Below are positions 10,861 to 20,284 of a stretch of DNA of 23,145 nucleotides, in pieces. The stretch spans positions 1 through 23,145 of the forward strand of contig JAUCBJ010008318.1 in assembly GCA_032718475.1 (NCBI GenBank), in the 5' to 3' direction. A program made the position numbers and the translations under genes. Each line of letters starts with the position of its first letter. The stretch's first letter is position 1. The stretch comes from Nemertoderma westbladi. Lineage: Eukaryota > Xenacoelomorpha > Nemertodermatida > Nemertodermatidae. Below the pieces are notes generated by a model, which was not told the DNA's origin, searched no databases, and was given only the letters and a program-made list of their open reading frames with translations.

Positions 10861-11540
10861 ACTTCAGTGGCTGAATATCGGGTTTCTGTTGTAGTTAGTG
10901 TCCTTGATCCGCATTGTAAGAGCTTCCACTTGTCGCCCCCCTCTTCTTGCCACAAACCGAATCCTAATCCTTTAGTTTGGGCGGCGTCAGTTTCTAAACG
11001 AAATGATGCTCCTGGGCGATAATTAGTAAGAACCCTTGGTGATACGAGAATATTAATTATAGATTTGAATGCGTTTTTTTGATCTGCTTCCCACACAAAT
11101 GGTGTTTTAGTAGATGTCAATGCTGTTAGTGGCTCTGCTAATTCAGCTAATTCAGTGGTAAATGAAGCAAACTGCTGTATTAGACCGCAGAATGACCTTA
11201 TGTCTGTTGATGACTTTGGTTCTGGGAATCTGCGGAGCGCATATGTAAGTGATGGGTTTACTGTGTACCCGTCTCCATTGATTAGGAAACCACACCATTC
11301 GACCTGTGGTTCTGCGTATACAAATTTCCGTTTGTTAAGGGTAATTCCTGTTTCCTTAAGGCGTTTCAATATAGAACGGACGTGCTGTTCATGATCTGAT
11401 TCATTTGAGTCATATATGATAATATCTTCCACGACCTTTTTAATGTTATCCATACCATCTAAGGCATCATCACCTCTAGAATCATGTTCGTCCCCTGCGC
11501 TTGATAGGCCCATTGGGTTCCGTAGATATTGGTATCTTCC
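10851..11540 (-). pseudogene. pol: Pol middle part: RT palm/thumb and RNase H start
   Basis: Open from just after an in-frame TAG (11541-11543) to a stop at 10851. It contains NPMGLSSAGDE, then the RT active-site region VVEDIIIYD, then KRLKETGITLNKRKF and WCGFLI, the connection, and the start of RNase H (FRLETDAAQTKGLG, ending SATEVEL). In the Gypsy RT family the active site is x-x-D-D. Here the codons at 11424-11429 read E-D, so the first aspartate of the pair is a glutamate. The same frame continues on both sides of the TAG, so that lesion is a nonsense codon and not a frameshift. Confidence 0.9.
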
Positions 11541-11945
11541 CTATGGGGTGAGGAAGGTTGTTAAGGCGCTGGCTTCTTTCGTTAGGGCAACTTGCCAATA
11601 CCCGTGGCGGGAGTCCATTGTTGTAAAAAATTTCATCCCACCAGGTATCTTGGCTACCTCTTCGCTCGGAGTTCTGGTTGGGTGTACTGGGCGTTTTACA
11701 TATCTATTTAGAGCAGTTAGGTCGACTGTTATTCGGGGCTCAGTGGAATTCTTTTTTGCCACCACAACCATTGGATGTATCCAGTCAGTAGTTTCAGTTA
11801 TGGGTACTTTTCTAACTATACCATCCAGCTCCATCTTTTCTAGTTTATTCTTTACCTGCTTTTCCCAATGTATGGGGATACTATATGGCTTGAACTTTTT
11901 AGTTGGGATTGCGCCCTCCTCTAGCTTGATGTCCATGGGTGGCGT
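11541..11945 (-). pseudogene. pol: Pol part: N-terminal half of RT
   Basis: Codes for the RT fingers and first palm motif: IPTKKFKPYSIPIHWEKQVK, then WIHPMVVVAKKN, RITVDLTALNRYVKRPVHP, and FFTTMDSRHGYWQV, which carries the first catalytic Asp. It ends in an in-frame TAG at 11541-11543. It overlaps the end of the gag-protease frame by about 38 bp in a different frame, so protease and RT are out of phase at about 11939. In Gypsy elements a frame change normally sits between Gag and protease, not here, so I read this as a lesion rather than programmed frameshifting. Confidence 0.88.
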
Positions 11946-13623
11946 GTGGTCCTACCATTGGTCGTAGTGGGCCTTCATCTGCGAATACTTCTGGGAATTC
12001 GTTAATAAGTCTCTCCTTAGAACAATTTGGTTTGTCCTTACATAGTTGCTTGGCGTGTTTATCTTTTTCATTCTCGATACAAGTTAATTGTTTGGGTGGT
12101 TGTCTTTGTAATGACAACGCCAATATCGCTTCCTTGCAACATCCATCGCATCTATTATGTGGCCAATATTTTGGGATGAGGCCAAGTTCTTCGCAACCTT
12201 CAGCGCTTAACAATGGGTAATTAGTAGATTCTAAGATGTGGACAGTTGTGTTGTATTCCTTATTATTCAGTTTAAGTATGAGCTGCACTTTTCCATGTGA
12301 CTCAAGCTGTTTGCTGTCGGGCCCAAGAAGGATGTCGTCGTCGGGTGTCATCTGTATGCCACCAACGGCTTCATTACCACCCAAGTCGGCTAAATCTTGC
12401 AAACTAATAGCGTTTCGCTTAGCTCCAGTATCAGCTAACCAGTGCAAGAAGCCATGACGGCTTTTATTATTTATATTGCTTGTTTCAAGTTTTATCAGCC
12501 GTGAGTCACCATTGTGCACAGAAGATATGGATGAAGTTGTCTTTACATAAATGCTATTAAATTGATTGCTGCTTTGAGCGGACCTCCTTTTAGAGTGGCA
12601 CATCTTAGACAGATGACCTTTGATACCACAATTAAAACATACGATATGTTTAGCTGCACATTTGTCTATATCGTGAATGCGACCGCATCTTCCACAGGTG
12701 CTGGTGTATTTGCCGTCAACAACATCGCTCCTCCTGTATTGCTGATGTGTCTGTGTCTGTGTCTTATAAGATGATTTCCCGAGAGCGCATATTTCAATAT
12801 TGTGGTCAGATCCAAGTGCAAGCATTGTTGAAGTTTTTGGCTTTTCCAATTCGTTGTCAACTATCTGGCTTGACTCTAGGGCTTTAGTTAATGTAAGCAC
12901 ATCTGGCATCGTTAACTTTTTCATGGGTGTTTTAAGCACTTCCTGACGGGACTTTGAGTCTCGTAACCCAGCTACGAATTGTGTCAATAATCGATCATGC
13001 CTATGTATGTCGGCATTGTCGCATACTTCTTCAAAATCGCAAGCACGGTCTAGCATTTGAAGTGTCATATAGTATTGTGTAACATTTTCTCCTGGCTGTT
13101 GTTTCCGTTGTACAAAGGCAACACAGTCTAACAGTTCATGGCGTTCACCTCGTAAATATACCCTGAGTAATTTGACGATCGTATTTACGTCATCATCTGG
13201 TTTTATGTCTATGATGCCCTCGGTCCATAGCTTGGTCCATTCGGGATCTAGCGCAGATCGCAGTGTTCCCCTTCGTGCATCAAGATCTGAATCATTTAGC
13301 CTTGTAGCTGCTGCGAAATCCTTCCAACGTTGGTGCCAATCATCAAAATCAGCTAGCTTGAGGTCTATAGGTGATCTTAATGATGGTGTCTCCATGCGAC
13401 GTGGCTTTGCCTTATCGTGTGTTGCTGAAGAGATGTTGGATGTCTCTATGCACATTCTATGTCCCTGTATTGCTTCCCGCTTTTTTGCAATATTTTTGGC
13501 GTAATAGATGGCTGATCTCTGAGCATTAGTAACTGCCTGCTCGGTGGCTACATCTTCGGAGTCATCGAGCTCCGATATTTCATTGTGACACGATACATAT
13601 TTCTCATTAGCGCTCAGAAACAT
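11899..13623 (-). pseudogene. gag: Gag and aspartic protease
   Basis: 574 codons. A capsid-like helical region (about 85-260) holds WHQRWKDFAAATRL, YLRGERHELLDCVAFVQRKQ and LLTQFVAGLRDSKSRQEVLK. Two zinc knuckles follow: C310-C322 (CX2CX3HX4C) and C329-C342 (CX2CX4HX4C), which bind the RNA genome. The protease carries LADTGAKRNAIS with the catalytic D398-T-G and then a GLIPKYWP segment. Gag and protease share one frame. The N-terminus is probably displaced: a 65-codon ORF in another frame (13607-13804) overlaps its start by 17 bp and has the style of a Gag N-terminus. The M at 13623 may therefore not be the true start. Confidence 0.9.
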
Positions 13624-13804
13624 TATTATTTAGTGCAGTCTCCAGTGCTTCTAGCTCAACATAGCCGCGGTTATCTGAGTCAAGAATCTCGAATTCATTG
13701 ATTTCTGATTTGAGCACGTTTTCCGAACGTGTGCAATTGGCTTTAAAACCTCTTCTACTGGCCTTCAATCTTTTGATTGTGGCGTCAACGTCGTACGTGG
13801 CCAT
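13607..13804 (-). pseudogene. gag: Displaced Gag N-terminus
   Basis: 65 codons starting MATYDVDATIKRLKASRRGF, about 95 bp downstream of the 5' LTR. It is charged and helical, as in Gag N-termini of Gypsy and Bel-type elements. It ends at 13607 while the main gag frame starts at 13623, in another phase. I read this as one gag broken by an indel near 13610-13640. A separate small leader protein is possible but less likely. Confidence 0.6.
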
Positions 13805-13880
13805 ATTTAATATTTTTAATATTAATATAATTTAAAACACTGAATAATCTAATAGCAATAGTTTCTAAATTCTAAATTTA

Positions 13881-13899
13881 GTTACTACACACTGCGCCA
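13881..13899 (-). promoter_or_regulatory. Primer binding site
   Basis: Directly after the 5' LTR the element strand reads TGGCGCAGTGTGTAGTAAC. TGG right after the LTR is the mark of a tRNA primer site (complement of the tRNA CCA end). I cannot name the tRNA. Confidence 0.7.
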
Positions 13900-14201
13900 T
13901 AGTATAGTTTGGTTATAATACGTAGTTTATTGTTTTAATCTTAAACATTATTTTTATCTCAACAAAATGACAAATATATTATACGATGTTAAACGTGACA
14001 CCACCACCAGATAACTCATAATATAATAATTACTGTTTGACCTGATGGTCCATATGAAACGAATCATTAGGAAGAGTTGGCAATATCCCAGTGATAGTGG
14101 GACTAATGAGGGGTGGGGATTATTGCGGTTATTATGTAATTAATAGGGCCTACATTGTACAAGTACATTATATGTTATATGAGTTAGTTGATACTATACC
14201 A
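13900..14201 (-). repeat. 5' LTR of the Gypsy-type element
   Basis: 302 bp, the same sequence as 8783-9084 by eye. It would carry the promoter for the gag-pol RNA. AATAAA is at 13926-13931. The left flank on the element strand is the CCCCC target duplication. Confidence 0.95.
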
Positions 14202-14206
14202 GGGGG

Positions 14207-15286
14207 AAAGTGAACTAGGCCTATCAGCCTATCTAAGATGTTTTGAAAAAACGCCATGAGCCTTTTAAAGCTCATGGAGTGGGGTCTAATCCATAATCAA
14301 TGCAGCAATGAGGATAGGCCTAATCAGATAATAGTTTCAAATCCCATGGATACCGGTAACAAGTTAAAGCTGTAAAGACAATTTAAATTCAAATAAAACT
14401 GGTAGTTTAGTTAGGCCTACATAGTCCAAGTGAAGTGTGTCCAAGTATGACGTCTGCACTTTTCCCCAAAATGCTGAAATGTTGACCCCCTCCCTCCCCT
14501 AAATCAGATGTCATCAGATAGGCGTTGACCCCCCCCCCCCCCCCCCCCCCCTCCTCTAAATCAGATTAAAAAAAATGTAATAAACTATTATATTATGAAG
14601 ATTATTTATAATCACTTGTAAATTATTCAATATTATTATTTTTAATTTATTTTATTTATTTTAATTTATTATTATTTATTATTATTTACTCTTCTGCTAT
14701 ATCTTTTCTAGCACCTATAAATGAACATGCTGACGTCAGATTTTGGCTGACGCCCTCCCCTCCCCTCTAGCACGTCATGAGATTTTCCCAACCCCCCCTC
14801 CCCCACTAATGTGCTGACGTCATACTTGGACGGCCCCATACCTGCATACATCCTTGCCAGTACCAGTATGCAGTAACAACAGAACAACATATTATAACTC
14901 TATAAGGCACCTGGTAGCCCAACTTCCATCCCTTCATCATATATCTGTATTCTTTCCTTCACTGCTTTATACAGTTATAGGCCTATACGCTATACATACA
15001 TACAATATGCCTGTATGCGGTTGGTAACTTTTCCCTGAGGCACTCACAGTCAGACAGTAGAGAGGATTGTGTACCGGTATTGCTCCTTGCCCGACCCAGG
15101 GACAATGTTAGTTGGATTTTTGGCTCCTCTCTCTGTCTCTTTCTCTTTGCAATGATATTTTTCGATTTGGGTTGGTTCCCATCCCAGTCCGCTGTCATCA
15201 CAATTTAATAGGCCTACTTTTGCTCGTGCTGGCCTATCCGCCATACAGCCATACTGCCAATCCAAGTTTGTCAATATATTATTACA
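14207..15286. other. Non-coding, repeat-rich spacer
   Basis: No supported gene. It holds five TAGGCCTA sites, two TACCGGTA sites (14351, 15072), a 23-C tract (14529-14551), an AT-rich ATT-type microsatellite (about 14575-14695), and several ACGTCA or related motifs each close to a C-rich run (about 14447, 14730, 14774, 14815). The small ORFs on the minus strand have no domain and no coding look. Confidence 0.6.
14529..14551. repeat. poly(C) tract, 23 nt
   Basis: 23 uninterrupted C, preceded by GGCGTTGA and followed by TCCTCTAAATCAGAT. A shorter, degenerate version of the same context (GTTGACCCCCTCCCTCCCCT then AAATCAGAT) lies 50 bp upstream. Confidence 0.95.
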
Positions 15287-16297
15287 AAAGGCAGTTAGGT
15301 ACAATGGCCAAATCTGGCAATGATTGTGATTGCCATATTTGGCAACCAAGCAAAATCTGGCAACATTTCTGATTGCCTGATTTGGCAACTATATAAAGCC
15401 GTTGTTGCCATATTTGGCAACTTAACTACCTCATTGAATATGGATTATATGGTTCTGCATCATTAAGTCCTTCTATGGCAGTATGGTCATTCCTTAGATC
15501 CTGAAATGTTAATGTTAGGCCTAGAAAAAAGGCAAAGGGGTAGGGCCAGGCAGCCAGGATACAGGTTATACTTATACCAGTAGTGGCATATTCCTGTATT
15601 CTAAGTTCTAACCAATACAGCAATATATCCTAATAAATGAGGTGAGAATGAGAGTCAATAACACAAACACAGACTGACTGGTGATAGTTTTTTTGCTTTT
15701 TTGACATTTTTGATAGTAATCTCTGGCGCTGCTTGGGGAGGTGGTTGATTGTTGTTTGTAGGGCCTATACCGTATACCATACCAGTCTACCAGTACGGTA
15801 TCTGTTACAGACTCATCCATCTGTCCATTAACATATTAACAACATATCAAATAGGCCTACATTCTGACATTTCATCAACTAATAATGTTTATAAATCATC
15901 ACAACTCGACAAGGGCAGAAGGGTAAGCAAGCAGTAAGCAATTTTGAAGTAATTTACAATGACAGGGTTACTGACAGGGCTGCACAATAATAATTGTTGC
16001 CAAAAATGGCAACCATTATTTTTCTTTAATTCTAATGGTTGCCAAAAATGGCAATAATTATTTTAGGCACATTTCGGCCTATTGCTAAGTGAAATTCAGA
16101 CGATGATTTTTTTTCTTATACGGTCAATTATATTTAAATTTCGCGCTCTTTTCACTTAACTATTTACCAAAATGCGATTTTGCTTCTGGGCGTGCGAAAA
16201 TTAGAAAAACCAAAAGTTGCCAGATTTGGCAATAAACATTGCCATATGTGGCAACTTTTGAGGTTGCCAGATTTGGCCATTGTACCTAACTGAAAGG
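15287..16297. mobile_element. 1001-bp non-autonomous TIR element with TGGCAA subterminal repeats
   Basis: CAGTTAGGTACAATGGCCAA at 15292 is the start of a 29-bp terminal repeat whose exact reverse complement ends at 16292. AAAGG flanks both ends (15287-15291, 16293-16297) as a 5-bp target duplication. Inside each end there are further TTGCCA and TGGCAA motifs in both orientations, the layout of transposase binding sites. A palindrome of TTGCCAAAAATGGCAA type lies near 15986-16063. No transposase is encoded. CAG ends with a 5-bp duplication would suit some hAT-like groups, but I cannot assign the superfamily. Confidence 0.85.
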
Positions 16298-16386
16298 CTG
16301 AAAGGGCAAATTTTCATTTTTTTTTATATTTAATTATTACAGTTCTCTTTACCCCCTATAGCCAAGATTTCAAGGGGTAAAGTGAA
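16298..16386. other. Short spacer between two TIR elements
   Basis: AT-rich, ending in GGGGTAAAGTGAACTA, nearly the same text as right of the LTR element (GGGGGAAAGTGAACTA at 14202). Confidence 0.5.
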
Positions 16387-16882
16387 CTACAGAACGGTCC
16401 TACGAATTACCCCAAAATACCCCAAAACACCCCAAAACACCCCAAAAGACCCCAAAATAGTATAAAACTACACCAAAATACCCCAAAATAGTTTAGAATT
16501 ACCCCAAAATACCCCAAAATAGTTTAGAATTACCCCAAAATACTTTTTTTTCAGCCTTTGTTTTGGAAATTTAATTTACCCCAAAATATGGCAAAATGAC
16601 GAATTACCCCAAAATAATGACGAATTACCCCAAAATAATTAAAAATTTTTTCTTCACTCTCGTTTATTGTTTTGGTTAAAAAAACTTGCCACTGTAACCT
16701 GCTCCTTTCCCTCGCTGTTAAAAAACATGGTTAGCTTATTTTGGGGTATTTTGGGGTAATTTTTTAGCCTTTTTGGGGTATTTTGGGGTAATATTTGACT
16801 ATTTTGGGGTATTTTGGAGTATTTTGGGGTATTTTGGGGTGTTTTGGGGTATTTTGGGGTAATTCGTAGGACCCCTACAGAA
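16387..16882. mobile_element. 480-bp TIR element with CCCCAAAA/TTTTGGGG arms
   Basis: The element spans 16395-16874. Its left end reads GGTCCTACGAATTACCCC and its right end is the reverse complement, apart from the outermost base. CTACAGAA flanks both sides (16387-16394, 16875-16882); counting one base more, CTACAGAAC gives 9 bp. The left arm holds about a dozen CCCCAAAA units spaced by T/A-rich bases, and the right arm nine TTTTGGGG units, so the two arms can fold into one long hairpin. The terminal text ACGAATTACCCCAAAATA recurs internally near 16600 and 16620. No ORF. An 8-bp duplication suggests hAT, 9 bp suggests MULE; undecided. Confidence 0.85.
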
Positions 16883-17370
16883 CTATATTCTGATATTAAA
16901 AATGTGAATAATTATCCATAATAAACACTAGCTGACTAGATTAATGTTGACAAATGTATACTACAGTAGGCCTACCACCTACTAGTGGGTCATTCCATTG
17001 TCACGTTCGTAACTTTTTGACTCATTTTTTAAAACATGAGGGTATTAATAAGTTCCCTATCATAACTTTTCCACAAAAATTTTTCTTCAGATAATTTTCT
17101 AATATGTTGAGATCAAAATCTAAACAAGCAGCAACTAACGTTATCAACTCATTTTTCTTTCACAATGTTTTAAAGTTGTTGTCACGTTCGTAACCAGCTT
17201 TCGACAATGAAAAAATGACACATGATAACATTAGAAAAGTCTGTTCTCTTTGAATGTTTTGTAACGTGATTTTCAGTAGGCCTACGCTTCTAACTAACTT
17301 GTTTTGTAAGGTATTGCAAAAAAAAACTCTAAAATATCTTGTAGAATTATCAAATGGTTAAATTAATTGT

Positions 17371-17407
17371 GTCACGGTCGTAACAATTTTTACGTTACGA
17401 CCGTGAC
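17371..17407. repeat. Perfect hairpin of the GTCACGGTCGTAAC motif
   Basis: GTCACGGTCGTAAC (17371-17384) and its reverse complement (17394-17407) are separated by 9 bp. Two further direct copies follow by 17452. Within the composite element this looks like a protein-binding or strand-pairing site; no function is known to me. Confidence 0.8.
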
Positions 17408-18645
17408 ATTCTCACGGTCGTAACAGGGTCAAAAGTGTCACGGTCGTAACAAAAAGGAACGGTCTGATACAGCCACCCAGTTGATTACAGAAGTACGGTC
17501 TCAACTAAATATAAGTTCTGGATAACCTGCAGATTTACAGTTCAAATTTCCCGCCTCCAAAATCAAAGGGATTTTGAGCAATATACAAAACTTCGAGGTA
17601 GAATAAAACGTCTGTCCTTATCTGATCTGATCTGATCTGATCTGACAGCATCTGATCCTATAACCAATCAGGAGAAAGATATATAATATTTACCTAACTG
17701 TCTGTTAGGTAAATAGCCAATAGCTGAATAGGGGATCACGTTTCACGTTGCCTGTTTATGTATCAGTATCATCATATGACGTAGCAGTACAGGCATACCG
17801 GTATGCATCTAATGCACAAAGGCATATTATTATACCTATTTATTATTATATATTTATTTACACCTATTAAAAATGCGATATAGGATGAAGGATGGCGGGT
17901 ATGAAAGTTGTATGTGTTGTGTATGTGTTGTATGTGTTGGCGGGTATGTAAACAACTTTCGTAGATTTAGTTGGTGTTGAAACATTAAACATTTATTAAA
18001 AACAATACAGCCTTTGCTGCAATATTTTCGTAAATCTTTCTTGTTAGTAGTTATCATTATTAATAGTTAAAGTTAATGATATTAATTATAATTAATATTA
18101 TTAATTAAGTAATGATACATTACATTTAAAATATTTATTGTTGTTTGTTACGCTAAACATCTAAAGGGAAGGCAGGAAGGGGTATCTCTCTAGGCCTACT
18201 GTACAGTATAGTGATAGTGTGTATATGACGAAACACTTACTGACTTATGCCCCATATTGCCAGCTGATACAGTGGAGTTTATACTCAGACGATGAAGGAA
18301 TATGGGAATGTGGGAATTAATAAACGCTGTTGTTACCTTCCAATTGAAGGAAAAGAGCTGGTTACAGCGGCTGTAATTTCTAACCAAAACAATAAACGAC
18401 GTTTTACCTACAAATTAAGAGAAAGGAGCAGGTTACCGAGACAGGGTTTTCCAACCAAAACAATTAACGATTTTGTTACCACCAATTGAGGGAAAGGAGA
18501 TTATGTTACCGCGGCGGCTTGTTTACACCCTCCTTCTTACTAACCGTCCGACTGACTGATCAATAGATCATCCCCCTCAAAAAAATAAAGGACATCGCGC
18601 ACGCGCATAAAACACTTAATAAAGATAAATTTAATAAAAAAAATC

Positions 18646-19010
18646 GACCGAAAAGTGAAATCCTGGTATTCTATACATGGGCGAAGAATACCAGACTTTC
18701 TGCCGTTATATTTCACTTTGCAGTTACCCCCATGTGAAGAATACAGTACCAGACTTTATGCCGTTATAATTCACTTTGCAGTTACCCCCATGTGAAGAAT
18801 ACCAGGTTCTCACCAAAAACACAGGTTACAGAACGGCTGAATACCGGTATAACCAAAACAATAAACGAATGAGTACATTTACAGGTTATAAGACATAAAT
18901 AAGCTCTATAATACACTCAATAAAGATAAATTAAAAAATAATTAAAATCTTCATATATAAAATTCCAATAAAAGTCGACCGAAAAGTGAAATCCTGGTAT
19001 TCTTTACATG
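18646..19010. repeat. Short local repeats: 53/57-bp tandem pair and three copies of a 30-bp motif
   Basis: A unit starting GAAGAATAC and ending TTACCCCCATGT occurs at 18683-18735 and 18736-18792, with a partial third. The motif GTGAAATCCTGGTATTCT plus TACATGGG lies at about 18655 and 18979 in direct orientation, and inverted at about 18783-18811. Also, ACCAAAACAATAAACGA-like text recurs near 18384, 18454 and 18851. No coding capacity. Confidence 0.75.
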
Positions 19011-19095
19011 GGCCGGCACCAAAATTTGGCACCAGCCGCTAAAAACAAATTTTTAAAAGATTTCTAGCTTATTTTATTTGAATTCATTTTAGTTC
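19011..19095 (-). repeat. Diverged inverted copy of the 164-bp satellite
   Basis: The reverse complement reads GGTGCCAAATTTTGGTGCC, identical over 19 bp to copy 1 of the satellite near 2770. The flanks (TTGTTTTT before it, GAATTCA-ATAAA further out) also align with that copy. Confidence 0.6.
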
Positions 19096-19156
19096 GTTTC
19101 AGTTAGTCTTTTAGTTAGTATCGTTAGTTTCAGAGCGGGAGGTGTTATATTGACCA

Positions 19157-19170
19157 CCCCCCCCCCCCCC
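19157..19170. repeat. poly(C) tract, 14 nt
   Basis: 14 C preceded by TTGACCA and followed by GGG. Confidence 0.95.
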
Positions 19171-19502
19171 GGGTTTAAGGGGATTGATTGATTAATTGCT
19201 TGATATTTTTTTCCAGATTAACAATATAAAACAATTTACATATTAAACACTAAAATAAGGAACTGGTAAATAATATATAATAGTGTATAGTGTACGTGTA
19301 GTTACTACTGTATTTAATTACTTAAGTAATAGATAGGGCCTACTGATCAAACTGAAAGTAAATAAAAATGTAACTGAAAATAGTGTAGCTGTGTAGTGAA
19401 CGTCTATGATATCGGGCTTGTCTAATCAGCACGATTTATGATTACCTAATTAAAAGTTTAAAAATAGTCTTAATGAGCTGTACCAATTGCAAACGTTAAA
19501 AC

Positions 19503-19550
19503 GGAGGGATAGCCTTATGCGGTGAACCGCGTTTCCATAAGGGTCCCTCC
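19503..19550. other. Strong 48-nt stem-loop
   Basis: GGAGGGA (19503-19509) pairs with TCCCTCC (19544-19550), CCTTATG (19513-19519) with CATAAGG (19536-19542), and the inner GCGG (19519-19522) with CCGC (19527-19530) around TGAA (G19519 is shared, so the last two stems compete by one base). Confidence 0.7.
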
Positions 19551-19765
19551 CAGTAATACCGGGGAAACTTCACATGCTGGTCGACATAGGCAGAAAGTCC
19601 AGTACTCATTTAGCTACTATTTAAGGATGCAAGGCAGAGATGCCTCGCTAAACCCTTCAAAACATTCGTGCCGAAACGAAAACTACCTTGGCCCCCACGC
19701 CGGGGTTGAACCCAGAACCTCCGAGATATGTGAATTCAATATAACCACTACACCAAGGTGCGCTC
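19503..19765 (-). mobile_element. tRNA-derived SINE-like segment
   Basis: On the minus strand a Pol III type promoter is visible: a box A-like TTGGTGTAGTGGTTA (19743-19757) and a box B-like GGGTTCAACCC (19703-19713), about 30 bp apart, within a tRNA-like region (about 19690-19765). I do not see a proper anticodon stem or full acceptor pairing, so this is a tRNA-related head, not a working tRNA. Downstream on the same strand lies a body that includes the strong stem-loop at 19503-19550. The 3' end of the SINE is not defined. Confidence 0.6.
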
Positions 19766-20284
19766 TGAACCAAGGTGGAACAAGTGTCAGATACCGTCAG
19801 ATCAGATCAGATAAGGACAGACGTTTTAGCCATCCTACAAAACTTCAAGAAAAAGTCACGTTCGTAACATTTCTATTTCATTTAAAGCAGCGATTAATTA
19901 TCTCCGATTGCTGATAATTCAACATTAGAATCGCTTTATTTTATGATAGGCACACATAGTAGAGATATTAATGACACAAATGAAAAAGGTACCATGCAGA
20001 AATGTTGAAAGGAACGGAAATGAGGGGTCATAGAGTTAATGAAATTTTATCTAAAAAGGTAACCAAAGTCAGAAAGTGCATAAATTTTCACACAAAGTTT
20101 CAGTTTCCCAGGCTTCAAAAGGTACATATATTACTTTTCAGATCTTTCCGTTACTAAAACCGGAAACTAGAACAAGTTAACTACAATGCAGCAATGTAGC
20201 AAAAAATCCGGTTTCAATTGATCAACTTTAAAAATCGCCCTGGACAGCTGGAAGTTGGAAGGGACCTTTTTCGTGGAATGACCC

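Larger units (their letters stand above)
8778..14206 (-). mobile_element. Ty3/Gypsy-type LTR retrotransposon with 5-bp target duplication
   Basis: A full-length element read on the minus strand: 5' LTR (13900-14201), primer binding site, gag with zinc knuckles, aspartic protease, RT, RNase H, integrase, polypurine tract, 3' LTR (8783-9084). Integrase follows RNase H, which is the Gypsy order, not Copia. GGGGG flanks both ends (8778-8782 and 14202-14206) as the target duplication. The LTRs align over 302 bp with no difference that I can find by eye, so insertion should be recent. Yet the coding part carries at least three frame or stop lesions, so this copy cannot make its own full Pol unless the lesions are base-calling errors. 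Confidence 0.95.
17584..19846. mobile_element. Nested inverted-repeat unit, 2.24 kb, with 11-bp direct repeats
   Basis: TACAAAACTTC occurs at 17584-17594 and 19836-19846. Just inside, the left text TAAAACGTCTGTCCTTATCT (17604) and following TGATC repeats is matched by its reverse complement ending at 19828. The left end has two more TCTGA units than the right. The outermost 8-10 bp match poorly. The interior contains short repeats, a 14-C tract, a SINE-like segment and no convincing ORF. It looks like an insertion with a target duplication of about 9-11 bp. Confidence 0.6.
16987..20284. mobile_element. Candidate composite TIR element, 3.3 kb
   Basis: GGGTCATTCCA at 16987-16997 has its exact reverse complement at 20274-20284, and TAGT flanks both (16983-16986, 20285-20288). 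The interior near both ends carries GTCACGTTCGTAAC (17001, 17182, 19856) and its GTCACGGTCGTAAC variant (17371, 17439). No transposase is visible. A second inverted-repeat unit (17595-19835) is nested inside; without it this element would be about 1.05 kb. The terminal repeat is short, so the pairing of the two ends is less certain than for the two elements to the left. Confidence 0.6.

Noticed and set aside
11899-11945. Programmed frameshift between protease and RT
   Set aside because: Gypsy elements shift between Gag and protease. No slippery site is evident here and other lesions are present, so damage or sequence error is more likely.
16395-16874. Telomeric repeat tract
   Set aside because: CCCCAAAA resembles ciliate telomeres, but the repeats are interrupted, inverted on the other arm, and bounded by TIRs and a target duplication.
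18292-18489. 65-codon plus-strand ORF
   Set aside because: It lies in local AT-rich repeats with no domain, and its repeats explain the open frame.
19690-19765. Functional tRNA gene
   Set aside because: Box A- and B-like sequences are present, but I cannot form a proper acceptor and anticodon stem.
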